The notes: a model not told the origin generated them from the sequence alone. Shown: positions 19,793 to 28,811, counted from the first letter of the stretch. The stretch: DNA of 64,000 nucleotides from Lentisalinibacter orientalis (GCF_040706535.1 NZ_JAPDRJ010000003.1:310001-374000), one strand, 5' to 3'. Numbers and translations are program-made.

Positions 19793-20914
19793 TCAGTTTG
19801 CGCCAGGATCTCCAGGTCGATTCGAGAAGAGGTTTCCCATGAATCGCGGGAACTCCTTGCGCGCATTGTCCTCGCAGAATCCTCTGATGCGCTCGATCGC
19901 CTCGGGCGATTGCGAAAGATCCGCGTGATCCACGGCATTCACTTCGAGAAACTCGGCATCCGCTATGTTCTCCGCGAGGTATCTCCCGAGCCTGATCGGG
20001 ATCGCGAGGTCACCTGAAAAATGGACCACCAGCGTGGGCACCCGGATGTCGGGCAGCAGGGCGCGCACGTCTATCTCGGCCATCATCTCTACCAACTGGC
20101 GCAAAGTGGCGCGCGAGCCCATCAAACGCTCCATCGATTTGTAGGTGTCGTCGTCTATCAGCTCTCGTGAAAGGCTCGGAAACAAAATGTCGCGCAGGGC
20201 CCCGGTACCCCAGAGTGTGGCGATTTGTTCGATATGATGCTGTGGAATACCGATAGGGAAGTCTTCACTCTGCGTAAATCGGGCCGTCGTCCCCACCAGG
20301 ATAAGACCGAGGACCCGATCCGGATGCGAGTGAGCGAAATGAATGCACATCGGCCCGCCCTCCGAGACTCCGACGAGGATCGCCCGCTTTATGCCGGCCG
20401 TATCCATGACCGCTTCGATATCGCTAGTGCGATCCTCGAGGGCAGGCGTAGCCAGGGACGGATCCGAGAGACCCTGACCCCGTTTGTCGAAAGTGAGAAC
20501 ACGCGCAAAGCCGGAAAGGCTGCGCAAAAAATCTCGCGAGGCCGGGAGATTCCCCAAGATATTCAGATTGCTGATGATGCCCGGTGTCACGACCAGATCG
20601 ACCGGACCACTACCCCGCTGGTTGAATGCTATCCGGGTAGCACCGCTTCTTGCGAACCGAACCTCGTCAGGCGATGGCGCAGTCAATTCCTTCAGGGTAA
20701 GCCGATCCTGTCCATTGCCCGCCGCTACGTCTGATACCGCGCGCTCCGGCTGCGACTGCACCGGGCTACTTCGGAACAAACGCCGGATTCCTGCCCCGAG
20801 AGGAGACAAAACAAAGCCCGCAACGACAATGAGCGCGGCCGACCCGCTCAACAGGGATTCGTTTTCGGATATCCAACGTCCGATATCGGCGAGAATGTCC
20901 ATAGAGACCGGCAC
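19793..20914 (-). CDS. Membrane-anchored alpha/beta hydrolase
   Basis: 373 residues with an N-terminal membrane segment (LSGSAALIVVAGFVLSPLGAGI). The alpha/beta-hydrolase domain has nucleophile elbow GVSEGGPM, acid HFSGDLAIPI and His in NAVDHADLS. The sequence FDKRGQGLSD with RTSDIEAVMDTAGI resembles hydrolase domains often joined to adenylate/guanylate cyclases, but no cyclase domain is present here. Codon use is visibly less GC-rich than the surroundings, suggesting recent acquisition. Substrate unknown. Confidence 0.82.
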   Translation of the reverse strand: MPVSMDILADIGRWISENESLLSGSAALIVVAGFVLSPLGAGIRRLFRSSPVQSQPERAVSDVAAGNGQDRLTLKELTAPSPDEVRFARSGATRIAFNQRGSGPVDLVVTPGIISNLNILGNLPASRDFLRSLSGFARVLTFDKRGQGLSDPSLATPALEDRTSDIEAVMDTAGIKRAILVGVSEGGPMCIHFAHSHPDRVLGLILVGTTARFTQSEDFPIGIPQHHIEQIATLWGTGALRDILFPSLSRELIDDDTYKSMERLMGSRATLRQLVEMMAEIDVRALLPDIRVPTLVVHFSGDLAIPIRLGRYLAENIADAEFLEVNAVDHADLSQSPEAIERIRGFCEDNARKEFPRFMGNLFSNRPGDPGAN

Positions 20915-21072
20915 GGCAACAAACTGAAGACCGATCCGATATACCTCAGGCGATTGCGATTTGCCAATTCGCTGATCGTGCCGCCGGCGGATACTGTGCC
21001 CGAACGAGCCCGGAATCCGCCGATTCGAGGGCCGAATCAGACCGTCCCGGCCGCCACGACGGGAGATTGGCG

Positions 21073-21597
21073 ATGCAGCATATAAACACTGGCTATTTCC
21101 GATTCGTCGCGATGATCGCGACCTCGATGATCGTCATGCTCGCACTCATGTACGTGAACACTTACCAGTGGAGTCACGTGCGCTGGAGCGAAACCCGCTT
21201 CTTCATGATGTTCGTGATGGGCGGCGGCATGGGCATCGTGATGCTGAGCTTCATGCTGGGCATGTACCGGAATCGGACGATAAACGTCCTGATCTACTTG
21301 GCGAGTGTGCTCGTCATCGCGGTTGCGATCGGGCTCGTTCGCGGCCAGGCGACGGTGCAGGATGCCTCTTACATGAAGGCCATGATCCCCCATCATTCCA
21401 TCGCGATTCTCACGAGCGAAAGGGCCGGGATACGTGACATTCGGGTGCGGAGACTCGCCACCGAGATCATCGCGACGCAGCGCAGGGAGATCCGGGAGAT
21501 GGAGTGGCTGCTCGACGACATCCGTCAGAACGGGGTCGCAGCCACCAGGGAGGAAGCGAACGTTCGCCCGGTTCCGACGTTTGAGGGGTCTCGTTAG
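21073..21597 (+). CDS. DUF305 family membrane protein
   Basis: 174 residues. Three hydrophobic segments (FVAMIATSMIVMLALMYV, FFMMFVMGGGMGIVMLSFML, VLIYLASVLVIAVAIGLV) are followed by a DUF305 helical domain (ASYMKAMIPHHSIAILTSERAG, REIREMEWLLDDI) containing the HH pair. DUF305 proteins often lie next to copper or multicopper oxidase genes, but none is nearby. The ATG at 21073 is chosen over TTG at 21067 because GGGAG sits at proper spacing. It is divergent from the alpha/beta hydrolase. Confidence 0.85.
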   Translation: MQHINTGYFRFVAMIATSMIVMLALMYVNTYQWSHVRWSETRFFMMFVMGGGMGIVMLSFMLGMYRNRTINVLIYLASVLVIAVAIGLVRGQATVQDASYMKAMIPHHSIAILTSERAGIRDIRVRRLATEIIATQRREIREMEWLLDDIRQNGVAATREEANVRPVPTFEGSR

Positions 21598-21612
21598 GGG
21601 CGACGACTCCTG

Positions 21613-21975
21613 TCACTTGCCCATGAATTGTCTTCTTGCGTCCGTCAGCCCGGAGGATAGCAGTACCCAGCCACCAACCAGGGTGCCGCCAATGGGCCAC
21701 GGAACGCCGACCACGATCCCGGCCAGCAGTGCCTTCAGGGCTGCGCGCCACACCGTATCCCTGCCCCCGCGCCTTTGGGCGAGGAACGCGCCAGCGCTGC
21801 CGAGCAGGAAGCCGACCACCGTCACGGCGGGCGTCGCCAGCCATGCCGAGAAGACGTTCGAAGAGAACAGGACCCAATCCAGTGCGAGAATCCAGACACC
21901 GGTCGCGGGCAGGAAAAAGCGCTGCCGCTGCGGATGGAAAAGCCAGCTTATTAGGCCATAGCGCATTGTTTTCAT
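21613..21975 (-). CDS. Small membrane protein, unknown
   Basis: 120 residues with about three hydrophobic segments (FFLPATGVWILALDWVLF, WLATPAVTVVGFLLGSAGAFL, ALLAGIVVGVPWPIGGTLVGGWVLL). It starts at ATG 21975, 9 bases from the end of tRNA-Lys, so it may be read from the tRNA transcript. No family recognised. It is convergent with the DUF305 gene. Confidence 0.6.
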   Translation of the reverse strand: MKTMRYGLISWLFHPQRQRFFLPATGVWILALDWVLFSSNVFSAWLATPAVTVVGFLLGSAGAFLAQRRGGRDTVWRAALKALLAGIVVGVPWPIGGTLVGGWVLLSSGLTDARRQFMGK

Positions 21976-21983
21976 TGGGAAAT

Positions 21984-22059
21984 TGGTGGGCCGTGTAGGA
22001 TTCGAACCTACGACCAATTGGTTAAAAGCCAACTGCTCTACCAACTGAGCTAACGGCCC
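21984..22059 (-). tRNA. tRNA-Lys (TTT)
   Basis: 76 bases including an encoded CCA. The acceptor stem GGGCCGT pairs with ACGGCCC. The D-arm TTAGCTCAGTTGGTAGAGC, anticodon loop CTTTTAA with TTT, and T-arm TAGGTTCGAATCCTA are all present. Confidence 0.97.
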
Positions 22060-22145
22060 GCCAGGTGGCCGGGGACCCGGCCGGGAGGCGGCATAATACC
22101 GGAAGCCGCCCGGATCAGAAAGTCGTGCCCGGAAATGGCTGCGGA

Positions 22146-22838
22146 TCAGGCCTTTTCGTCGCCGTAGCGCGTGGGATCGGCGACGCCGGCCTCCTCGAAG
22201 CCCTTGCGCCGCAGGCGGCAGGCGTCGCAAACGCCGCAGGCGCGGCCGTCGTCGTCCGCCTGGTAGCAGGAGACGGTGAGCGAGTAGTCCACGCCCAGTT
22301 CCATGCCGCGGCGGATGATTTCCGCCTTGCTGAGTTCGATGAGCGGCGTGTGGATGCGCACCGCCTTGCCTTCCACCGCCGCCTTGGTGGCCACGTTGGC
22401 GAGTTCCTGGAAGGCCATGATGAATGCCGGCCGGCAGTCCGGGTAGCCCGAGTAGTCGACGGCATTCACGCCGATCCAGATGCCGTCGGCCTCGATGACC
22501 TCGGCCAGCCCCAGTGCGAGCGACAGGAATACGGTGTTCCTGGCCGGCACGTAGGTGACCGGGATGCCTTCCTGGGGCGTCTCGGGCACGGCCAGCGCCG
22601 GATCGGTGAGCGCGGAGCCGCCGATGCCGCCGAAATCGACGCTCATGCTGCGGTGCGAAGCGGCGCCGAGGGTCTCGGCCAGCCGCGCGGCGGCGTCCAG
22701 TTCGGCCGTGTGGCGCTGGCCGTAGCGCACGCTGAGCGCGTGGCATTCGCAGCCGGCGTTCCTCGCCATGGCCAGTGTGGTTGCCGAGTCGAGTCCGCCG
22801 GAGAGGAGGACTACCGCCTTGCGCGCACCGTCCGCCAT
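22146..22838 (-). CDS. queC: 7-cyano-7-deazaguanine (preQ0) synthase
   Basis: Converts CDG to preQ0 with ATP and ammonia in the queuosine pathway. 230 residues. N-terminal PP-loop VVLLSGGLDSATTLAMA. C-terminal zinc site with Cys in SCYQADDDGRACGVCDACRLR. The ATG at 22838 overlaps the queE stop (TGATG), so the two enzymes of successive steps are translationally coupled. Confidence 0.96.
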   Translation of the reverse strand: MADGARKAVVLLSGGLDSATTLAMARNAGCECHALSVRYGQRHTAELDAAARLAETLGAASHRSMSVDFGGIGGSALTDPALAVPETPQEGIPVTYVPARNTVFLSLALGLAEVIEADGIWIGVNAVDYSGYPDCRPAFIMAFQELANVATKAAVEGKAVRIHTPLIELSKAEIIRRGMELGVDYSLTVSCYQADDDGRACGVCDACRLRRKGFEEAGVADPTRYGDEKA

Positions 22839-23518
22839 CAGCGCCCCGGCACGTCGCCCCACAACACCTTGTGGAGCTGGAGTTGCAGTCGCACCGGTGC
22901 CCGGGCTTCCAGAATCCAGTCGGCCAGTTCGTCCGGCTCCACCTGCCCCCACGACGGGGAGAAGAAGACCGGACAGCGCTCGGTGAGACCGTGCATGTTC
23001 ACGCGCTCCAGCGCCCAGTCGAAATCCCGGCGGTCACAGATCACGAACTTCACCTGGTCCCGCGGCGTGAGCAGGGCCACGTTCTCCCAGAGGTTGCGCT
23101 TCGCCTCGCCCGAGCCCGGCGTCTTGATGTCCACCACGCGGGAGACGCGCTCGTCCACCTCGGCGATATCGAGCGCCCCGCTGGTCTCGAGCGACACCGA
23201 ATAGCCGGCGTCGCAGAGCGCGGTTAGCAGCCCGAGGCAGTTGGGCTGGGCCAGCGGCTCGCCGCCCGTCACGCAGACGTGGCGGGCCGGCCATTCCCCC
23301 ACCCGCGCGAGGATCTCGTCGTAGCCGTGCCACTCGCCGCCGGTGAAGGCGTAGGCCGTGTCGCAGTAGCGGCAGCGCAGCGGGCAGCCAGTCAGCCGTA
23401 CGAACACGGTCGGCACGCCGGCGGTCAGCCCCTCGCCCTGCAGCGAGTAGAAGATCTCGGTGAGGCGCAGGCGTCCCGCGGCGGGCAGCTCGTCTCTGAT
23501 GGTGAGGGTCGCCGCCAT
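22838..23518 (-). CDS. queE: 7-carboxy-7-deazaguanine synthase (radical SAM)
   Basis: Radical-SAM enzyme turning CPH4 into 7-carboxy-7-deazaguanine. 226 residues. Motif IFYSLQGEGLTAGVPTVFVRL precedes the cluster motif CPLRCRYC (CxxxCxxC) followed by DTAYAF. GGEPLAQPN is the SAM-binding GGEP. It starts 10 bases after cpoB at the end of the tol-pal cluster, a common arrangement in gammaproteobacteria. Confidence 0.96.
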   Translation of the reverse strand: MAATLTIRDELPAAGRLRLTEIFYSLQGEGLTAGVPTVFVRLTGCPLRCRYCDTAYAFTGGEWHGYDEILARVGEWPARHVCVTGGEPLAQPNCLGLLTALCDAGYSVSLETSGALDIAEVDERVSRVVDIKTPGSGEAKRNLWENVALLTPRDQVKFVICDRRDFDWALERVNMHGLTERCPVFFSPSWGQVEPDELADWILEARAPVRLQLQLHKVLWGDVPGR

Positions 23519-23528
23519 GGCCCGGGCG

Positions 23529-24284
23529 TCAGCGATTCTCGGTGTCCATCCGCTCCAGTCGCTGGATGGCGAGGCGTGCCGCGGTGGTGTCCGGGTACTC
23601 GGAGCGCACCCGCGTGAGGGCGTTCCGCGCCGCCTCCCAGCGCTGAAGCTCGTAGTTGCAGTAGCCGATCTTCAGCAGCGCGTCCGGCACCTTGCCCGAG
23701 CGCGGGTATTGCGCGACCACCTTCTCGAAGGCCGGCAGCGCCTGTTTGAACTTCTGCGTGACGTAGTACGACTCCGCCAGCCAGTACTGGGCGTTGTCTG
23801 CCAGCTCGCTGTCGGGATAGGTCTTCAGGAACTCCTGGAAGGCCGTCGCCGCCTCCTCGTAGCGCCCGTCCTTGAGCAGCTCGAAGGCCGCCTGGTAGTT
23901 GTCCCGGTCCGAGCCGGAGGGCATCGGCAACTGTCCCGGCGCCAGCCGGCCCTCGCCGCCCGAAGACTGCTCCAGGCGCTGGAGCCGCTGGTCCAGGTCC
24001 ACGTAGAGGTCGCGCTGGCGGCTCGCCGTCGACTCGGCGCCGTGGGCGAGTTCCTCGATCATCCCGCGCAGCTCCGCCTGTTCGGCCTGCAGGGCATCCA
24101 CCCGCGTGACCAGCTGTACCAGGCTGTCGTTCTGCACCACCCGCTCGACTGCGGCCAGGCGCCGGTCGAGCTCGTTGAGCTTGAGCAGCACCGGATCCTC
24201 TTCGGGCGGTACCGTGGCGCAGGCCGATACCAGCAGGGTGAGCGCGACGGCGGCGCTGGCTCTGTGTCGTCGTTTCATTGGCAT
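23529..24284 (-). CDS. cpoB: Tol-Pal system TPR protein CpoB (YbgF)
   Basis: Periplasmic coordinator of peptidoglycan synthesis and outer-membrane constriction at division. 251 residues. Signal sequence ending LTLLVSAC, an N-terminal coiled-coil trimerisation region (LNELDRRLAAVERVVQNDSLVQLVTRVDALQAEQ in residues about 32-70) and three TPR repeats from YQAAFELLKDGRYEEAATAF to the end. The Cys at the signal cleavage site looks like a lipobox, whereas E. coli CpoB is soluble. An in-frame ATG at 24278 is an alternative start. Confidence 0.93.
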   Translation of the reverse strand: MPMKRRHRASAAVALTLLVSACATVPPEEDPVLLKLNELDRRLAAVERVVQNDSLVQLVTRVDALQAEQAELRGMIEELAHGAESTASRQRDLYVDLDQRLQRLEQSSGGEGRLAPGQLPMPSGSDRDNYQAAFELLKDGRYEEAATAFQEFLKTYPDSELADNAQYWLAESYYVTQKFKQALPAFEKVVAQYPRSGKVPDALLKIGYCNYELQRWEAARNALTRVRSEYPDTTAARLAIQRLERMDTENR

Positions 24285-24316
24285 TCTTTCATCCGTGTTG
24301 GCCCCGATCTTCCCCG

Positions 24317-24862
24317 TCAGTCCTGATAGACGATCTCAACGCGGCGGTTCTTCGCGTAGGCCGACTCGGTGCTGCCCGGCTCCGCGGGCCGCTCCTCGCC
24401 GTAGCTCACCGTGGTGATCTGCCCCGCGGAAGCCCCCTGGATCAGCAGGATGCGGCGCACGGCCTGTGCGCGGCGCTCGCCGAGGCCGATGTTGTACTCG
24501 CGTGACCCCCGCTCGTCGGCGTGCCCTTCCAGGCGAACCTCAATACGCGGGTTCGCGGCCAGGTTGCGCGCGTGGGCGGCCAGCAGGTCGGTGAACTGCG
24601 GCTGCACTTCGCTGCGGTCGAATTCGAAGTAGACCACCAGATCGTCCAGGTAGGCGCGGGTCTCGTCGTCCAGCCGGTCGTCGGCGATGGCGCTGCCCGC
24701 GCGCCCGCCGGCGCTGCCGGCACCGGAACTGCTGGCGCCGGAGGCGGTGCCCGGCGGCACATCATCCACCGTGTCGGTGGCGGGAAGCGTGTTGGAACGG
24801 CCGCCGCAGGCGCTCACGGCGAGCGCGAGTACGGCCACGGCCAGGATTCGGTTCATCTTCAT
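24317..24862 (-). CDS. pal: Peptidoglycan-associated lipoprotein Pal
   Basis: Outer-membrane lipoprotein of the Tol-Pal complex that binds peptidoglycan. 181 residues. Signal peptide with lipobox LAVSAC, a Gly/Ser-rich linker, then an OmpA-like domain: VYFEFDRSEVQPQF, RLEGHADERGSREYNIGLGERRAQAV and NRRVEIVYQD. Upstream 24863-24961 contains an AT-rich stretch (24922-24961), unusual here, which may hold a promoter for pal-cpoB-queE-queC. Confidence 0.97.
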   Translation of the reverse strand: MKMNRILAVAVLALAVSACGGRSNTLPATDTVDDVPPGTASGASSSGAGSAGGRAGSAIADDRLDDETRAYLDDLVVYFEFDRSEVQPQFTDLLAAHARNLAANPRIEVRLEGHADERGSREYNIGLGERRAQAVRRILLIQGASAGQITTVSYGEERPAEPGSTESAYAKNRRVEIVYQD

Positions 24863-24961
24863 CTCGGTTCCTCGGTTGGAAAGCGGCTCCGGTCACTCTC
24901 GTCGGGACGGGGCCGCTGGGACATAAAAATCAATAGATTACAGGCATTAATCAGATTTTAC

Positions 24962-26260
24962 CTAATAATTTCGCCGGAACGGCGACCAGACCGGTTCACG
25001 CACGTCGCCTCCCGTGGAGGCGAGCCGCTGCTTCACCGTGCCGTCCACCGAGACCGTGGCCAGCACGCCCCGGTCGCCCTGCCGCGTGGCATAAATCAGC
25101 GTCGCTCCGTTGGGCGCGAAATCCGGCGACTCGTCCAGCCTGCCATCGGACAACACCTGGAACAGATCGTTCTCCAGGTCGTACACCGCAATGCGGTAGT
25201 TGCCCCGGTCGTCGTGGACCACGGCGAGCTTGCTGCCGTCCGGGGATATCCTCGGGCGCGCATTATAGCGGCCCTCGAACGTCACGCGACTGGCATTGCC
25301 GCCGTCGACGCCGACCCGGTAGATCTGCGGGCCGCCGCTGCGGTCCGAGGTGAAATAGATGGACTTGCCGTCCGGCGCCCAGGCGGCCTCGGTATCGATG
25401 GCCGGGTTGGTGGTCAGCCGCCGCTTCTCGCCGCTGGCCACCGTCAGCAGCCAGATATCCGGGTTGCCGTCGGCGCCCGACAGCGTCAGCGCGATGCGCC
25501 GACCGTCCGGCGACCAGGCCGGCGCGCCGTTGATGCCCTGCTCCTGGGACAGCCGCTGGCGGTTGCCGGTCCTGAGCGTCTGCACCCACACGGCCGAACG
25601 GTTGCCCTCGAAGGACACGTAGGCGATGCGCCGACCGTCCGGCGACCACGTGGGCGACATGAGCGGCTGGGCCGACTCGACGATGGTGTACTGGTTGGCG
25701 CCGTCCGCATCCGAGACGATCAGGCGATAGGTGCGGTTGGTGGCATCCTCGCCCTCGGCGGTGATGTAGGCGATGCGGGTGGCGAACACGCCGGGAATGC
25801 CGGTGATCTCCTCGAAGATCATGTCCGCCGCCCGATGCGCCGCGAGCCGCAGGCCCCGCTTCGAGGCGGGCATGCGGTAGCCCACCAGCTGCTCGCCGCG
25901 CAGGATGTCGAACAGCTGGAACTCGATGGTGTAGTCGTCCTCGGCCTCGCGGACCAGGCGTCCGACCACGATCAGGTCGCTGCCCACCATGCGCCAGTCG
26001 TCGAAGTCGATCTCCACGCCGCGGGTGGGCCGCGCCAGCATGTCGCGCCGCTCCAGCGGCTCGAAGCGCCCGCTGCGGGCCAGATCCGCGCCGATCACCG
26101 CCGCGACGTCCAGCGGCGCCTCGCCGGGACCGTCCCAGCCGAAGGGCACCACCGCCACGGGCACGGCCTGGCCGGCGCCCTGGGTGATCTCGATGGTCAG
26201 CTCGGCCCGGGCCACTCCGGCACAGGCCATCAGCGCGATGAGAATCAGCGCTCGTTTCAT
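24962..26260 (-). CDS. tolB: Tol-Pal system beta-propeller protein TolB
   Basis: Periplasmic protein linking TolA and Pal. 432 residues. Signal peptide (ALILIALMACAGVARA), N-terminal anticodon-like domain, then a six-bladed propeller with repeated WSPDGRRIA-type blades (SPTWSPDGRRIAYVSFEG, APAWSPDGRRIALTLSG, EAAWAPDGKSIYFTSDR, RPRISPDGSKLAVVH). It lies between tolA and pal. Confidence 0.97.
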   Translation of the reverse strand: MKRALILIALMACAGVARAELTIEITQGAGQAVPVAVVPFGWDGPGEAPLDVAAVIGADLARSGRFEPLERRDMLARPTRGVEIDFDDWRMVGSDLIVVGRLVREAEDDYTIEFQLFDILRGEQLVGYRMPASKRGLRLAAHRAADMIFEEITGIPGVFATRIAYITAEGEDATNRTYRLIVSDADGANQYTIVESAQPLMSPTWSPDGRRIAYVSFEGNRSAVWVQTLRTGNRQRLSQEQGINGAPAWSPDGRRIALTLSGADGNPDIWLLTVASGEKRRLTTNPAIDTEAAWAPDGKSIYFTSDRSGGPQIYRVGVDGGNASRVTFEGRYNARPRISPDGSKLAVVHDDRGNYRIAVYDLENDLFQVLSDGRLDESPDFAPNGATLIYATRQGDRGVLATVSVDGTVKQRLASTGGDVREPVWSPFRRNY

Positions 26261-26311
26261 TGTGTGTGCTCCAAGCGAAGGGCACCCGCCTCCGGGCGGG
26301 CGCCGTCGCCA

Positions 26312-27214
26312 CTATTGTTCAGGTCTGAACATGAATCGCAAGTTGCGCTCGAACAGGCTGCGGTCCGGCGGCGGCGGCAGCGGCGAGGACTTCATCACCG
26401 CCGCCTCGATGGAACGGCGCACGGTCGCATCCGCGTTGCACTCGCCGAAGCGCACGTTGACGATGTCGCGGCTCGGTAGCTGGGTCAACAGCACCTCGCA
26501 TTCGATGCCCGAGCCGGCCGTCGCCGGCTTGACCCAGTTGCGCTCCACCGTCTGGCGGATCACGGTGATGTACTGGTCCAGCAGCCCCGACTCGACGGCA
26601 CTGCGGCGTTCCTCCTCCGCCTGCATCAGGCGCTGCAGCTCCGCCTCGCGCTCCGCCTGGCGGCGCGCCTCCTCGGCCTCGCGGCGCTTGCGCTCCTCTT
26701 CCTGGCGCCGGCGCTCGGCTTCTTCCTTCTGCCGCTGGATCTCGGCGAGTCTGGCCTCCTCTGCCTCACGCTCGCGCCGGATCCGCTCCAGCCGCTCCCG
26801 CTCCTCGCGGGCGGCCTGCTCTTCCGCGGCCTTGCGGGCCGCCTCCTCGGCCAGCCGCTGCTCCTGCACCTGACGCTGGCGCTCGGCCTCCGCCGCCTGC
26901 TGCTCCGCCCGCTCGCGTTCCCTGCGGGCCTCCTCCAGCCGCTGCTGCTCCTGCTCGCGCTCGCGCCGCGCGGCCTCCGCCTGTTCGCGCAGCCGCTGCT
27001 CTTCGGCCGCGCGTTCCCGGCGATCCCGTTCCTCGGCCTCCTCGAGCTCGCGCATCTGCTCGCGGATGGCCGCCTCGTCCACCACCGTGGCCTGCAGCGC
27101 CACCTGCTGGGGCGGGTTGTGCGGCCGGTGGAAGTCGACGCCCACGAGCAACGCTGCCAGCACGGCTGCGTGCAGCAGTAACGATACCGCCAGCGGAATC
27201 AGGTTATCGCGCAA
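26312..27214 (-). CDS. tolA: Cell envelope protein TolA
   Basis: Inner-membrane energy transducer. 300 residues. An N-terminal membrane helix (LAVSLLLHAAVLAALLVGV) is followed by a long charged coiled coil (residues about 45-195, rich in Arg, Glu, Gln and Ala, e.g. RRREEERKRREAEEARRQAE-like), then a C-terminal globular domain with ECEVLLTQLPSRDIVNV. The gene sits between tolR and tolB. Confidence 0.95.
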   Translation of the reverse strand: MRDNLIPLAVSLLLHAAVLAALLVGVDFHRPHNPPQQVALQATVVDEAAIREQMRELEEAEERDRRERAAEEQRLREQAEAARREREQEQQRLEEARRERERAEQQAAEAERQRQVQEQRLAEEAARKAAEEQAAREERERLERIRREREAEEARLAEIQRQKEEAERRRQEEERKRREAEEARRQAEREAELQRLMQAEEERRSAVESGLLDQYITVIRQTVERNWVKPATAGSGIECEVLLTQLPSRDIVNVRFGECNADATVRRSIEAAVMKSSPLPPPPDRSLFERNLRFMFRPEQ

Positions 27215-27232
27215 AATCCGGCCTGCCTCTCC

Positions 27233-27670
27233 TCAGTCGAAGGTAGTCTCGTCCAGCGGGTCCGTGATGAAACCGACCTTCTCTGCGCCGCCCTGCTGCA
27301 GCAGCACCATCGCATTCACCACCCGTCCGTAGGCCACGGCCTGATCGGCCTTGACCAGTACCGGCGTCTCCGGCCGCCGACGCAGCACGGCCGCGGTGCG
27401 GGCGATCACGGTGCGCGCATCCACGGGCGCGTCCTCGTTATCACCCGCGTTGAGATACAGGTTGCCCTCCCGATCGACCGAGAGCACCAGCGGGAGTTCA
27501 TCCTGCGTGAGTTCCGGGTCCAGCGGCTCGGCCGCGGCCTTCGGCAGCTCCACCTCGATGCCCTGGGTGAGCAACGGCGCCGTCACCATGAAGATGATCA
27601 GCAGCACCAGCATCACGTCGATGTAGGGCACTACGTTGATCTCGGCCATCAGGCGCCGGTTCTTCGCCAT
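27233..27670 (-). CDS. tolR: Tol-Pal system proton-channel subunit TolR
   Basis: 145 residues, ExbD/TolR family. The single transmembrane helix INVVPYIDVMLVLLIIFMV contains the essential Asp (D near residue 18). The periplasmic domain ends in KADQAVAYGRVVNAMVLLQQ. Start at ATG 27670, 2 bases after the tolQ stop. It forms the TolQ-TolR stator that uses the proton gradient to drive TolA. Confidence 0.96.
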   Translation of the reverse strand: MAKNRRLMAEINVVPYIDVMLVLLIIFMVTAPLLTQGIEVELPKAAAEPLDPELTQDELPLVLSVDREGNLYLNAGDNEDAPVDARTVIARTAAVLRRRPETPVLVKADQAVAYGRVVNAMVLLQQGGAEKVGFITDPLDETTFD

Positions 27671-27672
27671 GG

Positions 27673-28368
27673 CTACTGCCCTCCCGTGGCCGCCCGGTGC
27701 GCATGGCGCTCCAGGATGGTCAGGAACTCCTCCACGAAGGTCTCGTAGCGGCTCTCCAGCCGGCCCACCTTGTCGGCGTAGCGGTTGTAGAAGATTACCG
27801 CCGGGATGGCGGCGAACAGGCCCATGGCCGTGGCGATCAGCGCCTCGGCGATGCCGGGCGCCACCGCGGTCAGCGTGGCCGTCTGGGTGCCGGCACCCAG
27901 CGCGCTGAAGGAGTTCATGATGCCCCACACGGTGCCGAACAGGCCGACGTAGGGGCTGGTCGAGCCGATGGTAGCGAGGTTCGCCAGCCCCTGCTCGAGG
28001 CGCTCCACCTCGCGGGTCTGGGTGACGCGCATGGTCCGCCGCGCGCCCTCCACCAGTTTGTCCGGCGCGACACCCTCCTGGCCGCGCAGCCGCCGGAACT
28101 CGCGGAAACCGGCCTCGAAGATGCCGGACATGCCCTGCGGGCTGCCGCTCTGGCGGGTGAGGTCCTGGTACATCGAGGACAGGTCGCCCCCGGACCAGAA
28201 AGTGGCCTCGAACTCGTCGGCGATGCCCACCGCGCTCGAGATGGTGCGGCGCTTCTTGACGATGATGAACCAGGAGAAGACCGACGCCGCGACCAGCAGC
28301 GCCATGACCGCCTGGACGACGATGCTCGCCTCGAGGATGAGTTGCAGAAAGGAGAAATCGGTAGTCAT
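27673..28368 (-). CDS. tolQ: Tol-Pal system proton-channel subunit TolQ
   Basis: 231 residues, MotA/ExbB/TolQ family with three membrane segments (ASIVVQAVMALLVAASVFSWF, YVGLFGTVWGIMNSF, GIAEALIATAMGLFAAIPAVIFYN). The ATG at 28368 overlaps the ybgC stop (ATGA), which supports this start over a longer reading. Confidence 0.96.
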   Translation of the reverse strand: MTTDFSFLQLILEASIVVQAVMALLVAASVFSWFIIVKKRRTISSAVGIADEFEATFWSGGDLSSMYQDLTRQSGSPQGMSGIFEAGFREFRRLRGQEGVAPDKLVEGARRTMRVTQTREVERLEQGLANLATIGSTSPYVGLFGTVWGIMNSFSALGAGTQTATLTAVAPGIAEALIATAMGLFAAIPAVIFYNRYADKVGRLESRYETFVEEFLTILERHAHRAATGGQ

Positions 28369-28796
28369 CCGGTGGAAACCTCCAGCAGTGTCCGGGGCAG
28401 GCGTGCCGGGCGATAGGAATCGGCGGTGATGCAGGCGGCGCGGGTGGTGCCGCTGCACAGCAGCTCGCCGTCGGGGCTGCCGCGGCGGATCTCCTGCGCC
28501 ATCTGGAAACTCGCCCGGGCTATCTCTTCGAGCTCGACGCTCACCCAGAGTTCATCGTTGAAGCGGGCCGGCACCAGAAATCGCGCGCCCGTCTCGACCA
28601 CCACGAAAAGGCGGTTCTCCTCGGCGCGCAGCCGGTCCTGCTCGATGCCGCGGGCGCGCAGCCACTCGGTGCGGGCTCGCTCCATGTATTTGAAGTAATT
28701 CGCGAAATATACCAGCCCCTGGGCATCGGTATCCTCGTAGTAGACCCGTACGGGCCAGTGAAACGCGCCGTCGGCGCCTGCCTTTTCGGTATCCAT
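28365..28796 (-). CDS. ybgC: Tol-Pal-associated acyl-CoA thioesterase YbgC
   Basis: 143-residue hotdog-fold thioesterase. The catalytic Asp lies in VYYEDTDAQGLVYFANYFKYMERARTEWLR (residues about 18-47). It belongs to the tol-pal operon and is linked to membrane phospholipid metabolism in E. coli. Its stop overlaps tolQ and it follows ruvB by 15 bases. Confidence 0.95.
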   Translation of the reverse strand: MDTEKAGADGAFHWPVRVYYEDTDAQGLVYFANYFKYMERARTEWLRARGIEQDRLRAEENRLFVVVETGARFLVPARFNDELWVSVELEEIARASFQMAQEIRRGSPDGELLCSGTTRAACITADSYRPARLPRTLLEVSTG

Positions 28797-28811
28797 GGGC
28801 GCCTCCGGCGA

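Noticed and set aside
21984..22059. tRNA-Lys considered as an integration site
   Set aside because: No integrase lies nearby and I found no second copy of its 3' end in the window.
24521..26479. Long plus-strand open frame across pal and tolB
   Set aside because: It runs antisense through two well-defined genes and the promoter-like AT-rich gap, with no recognisable domain.
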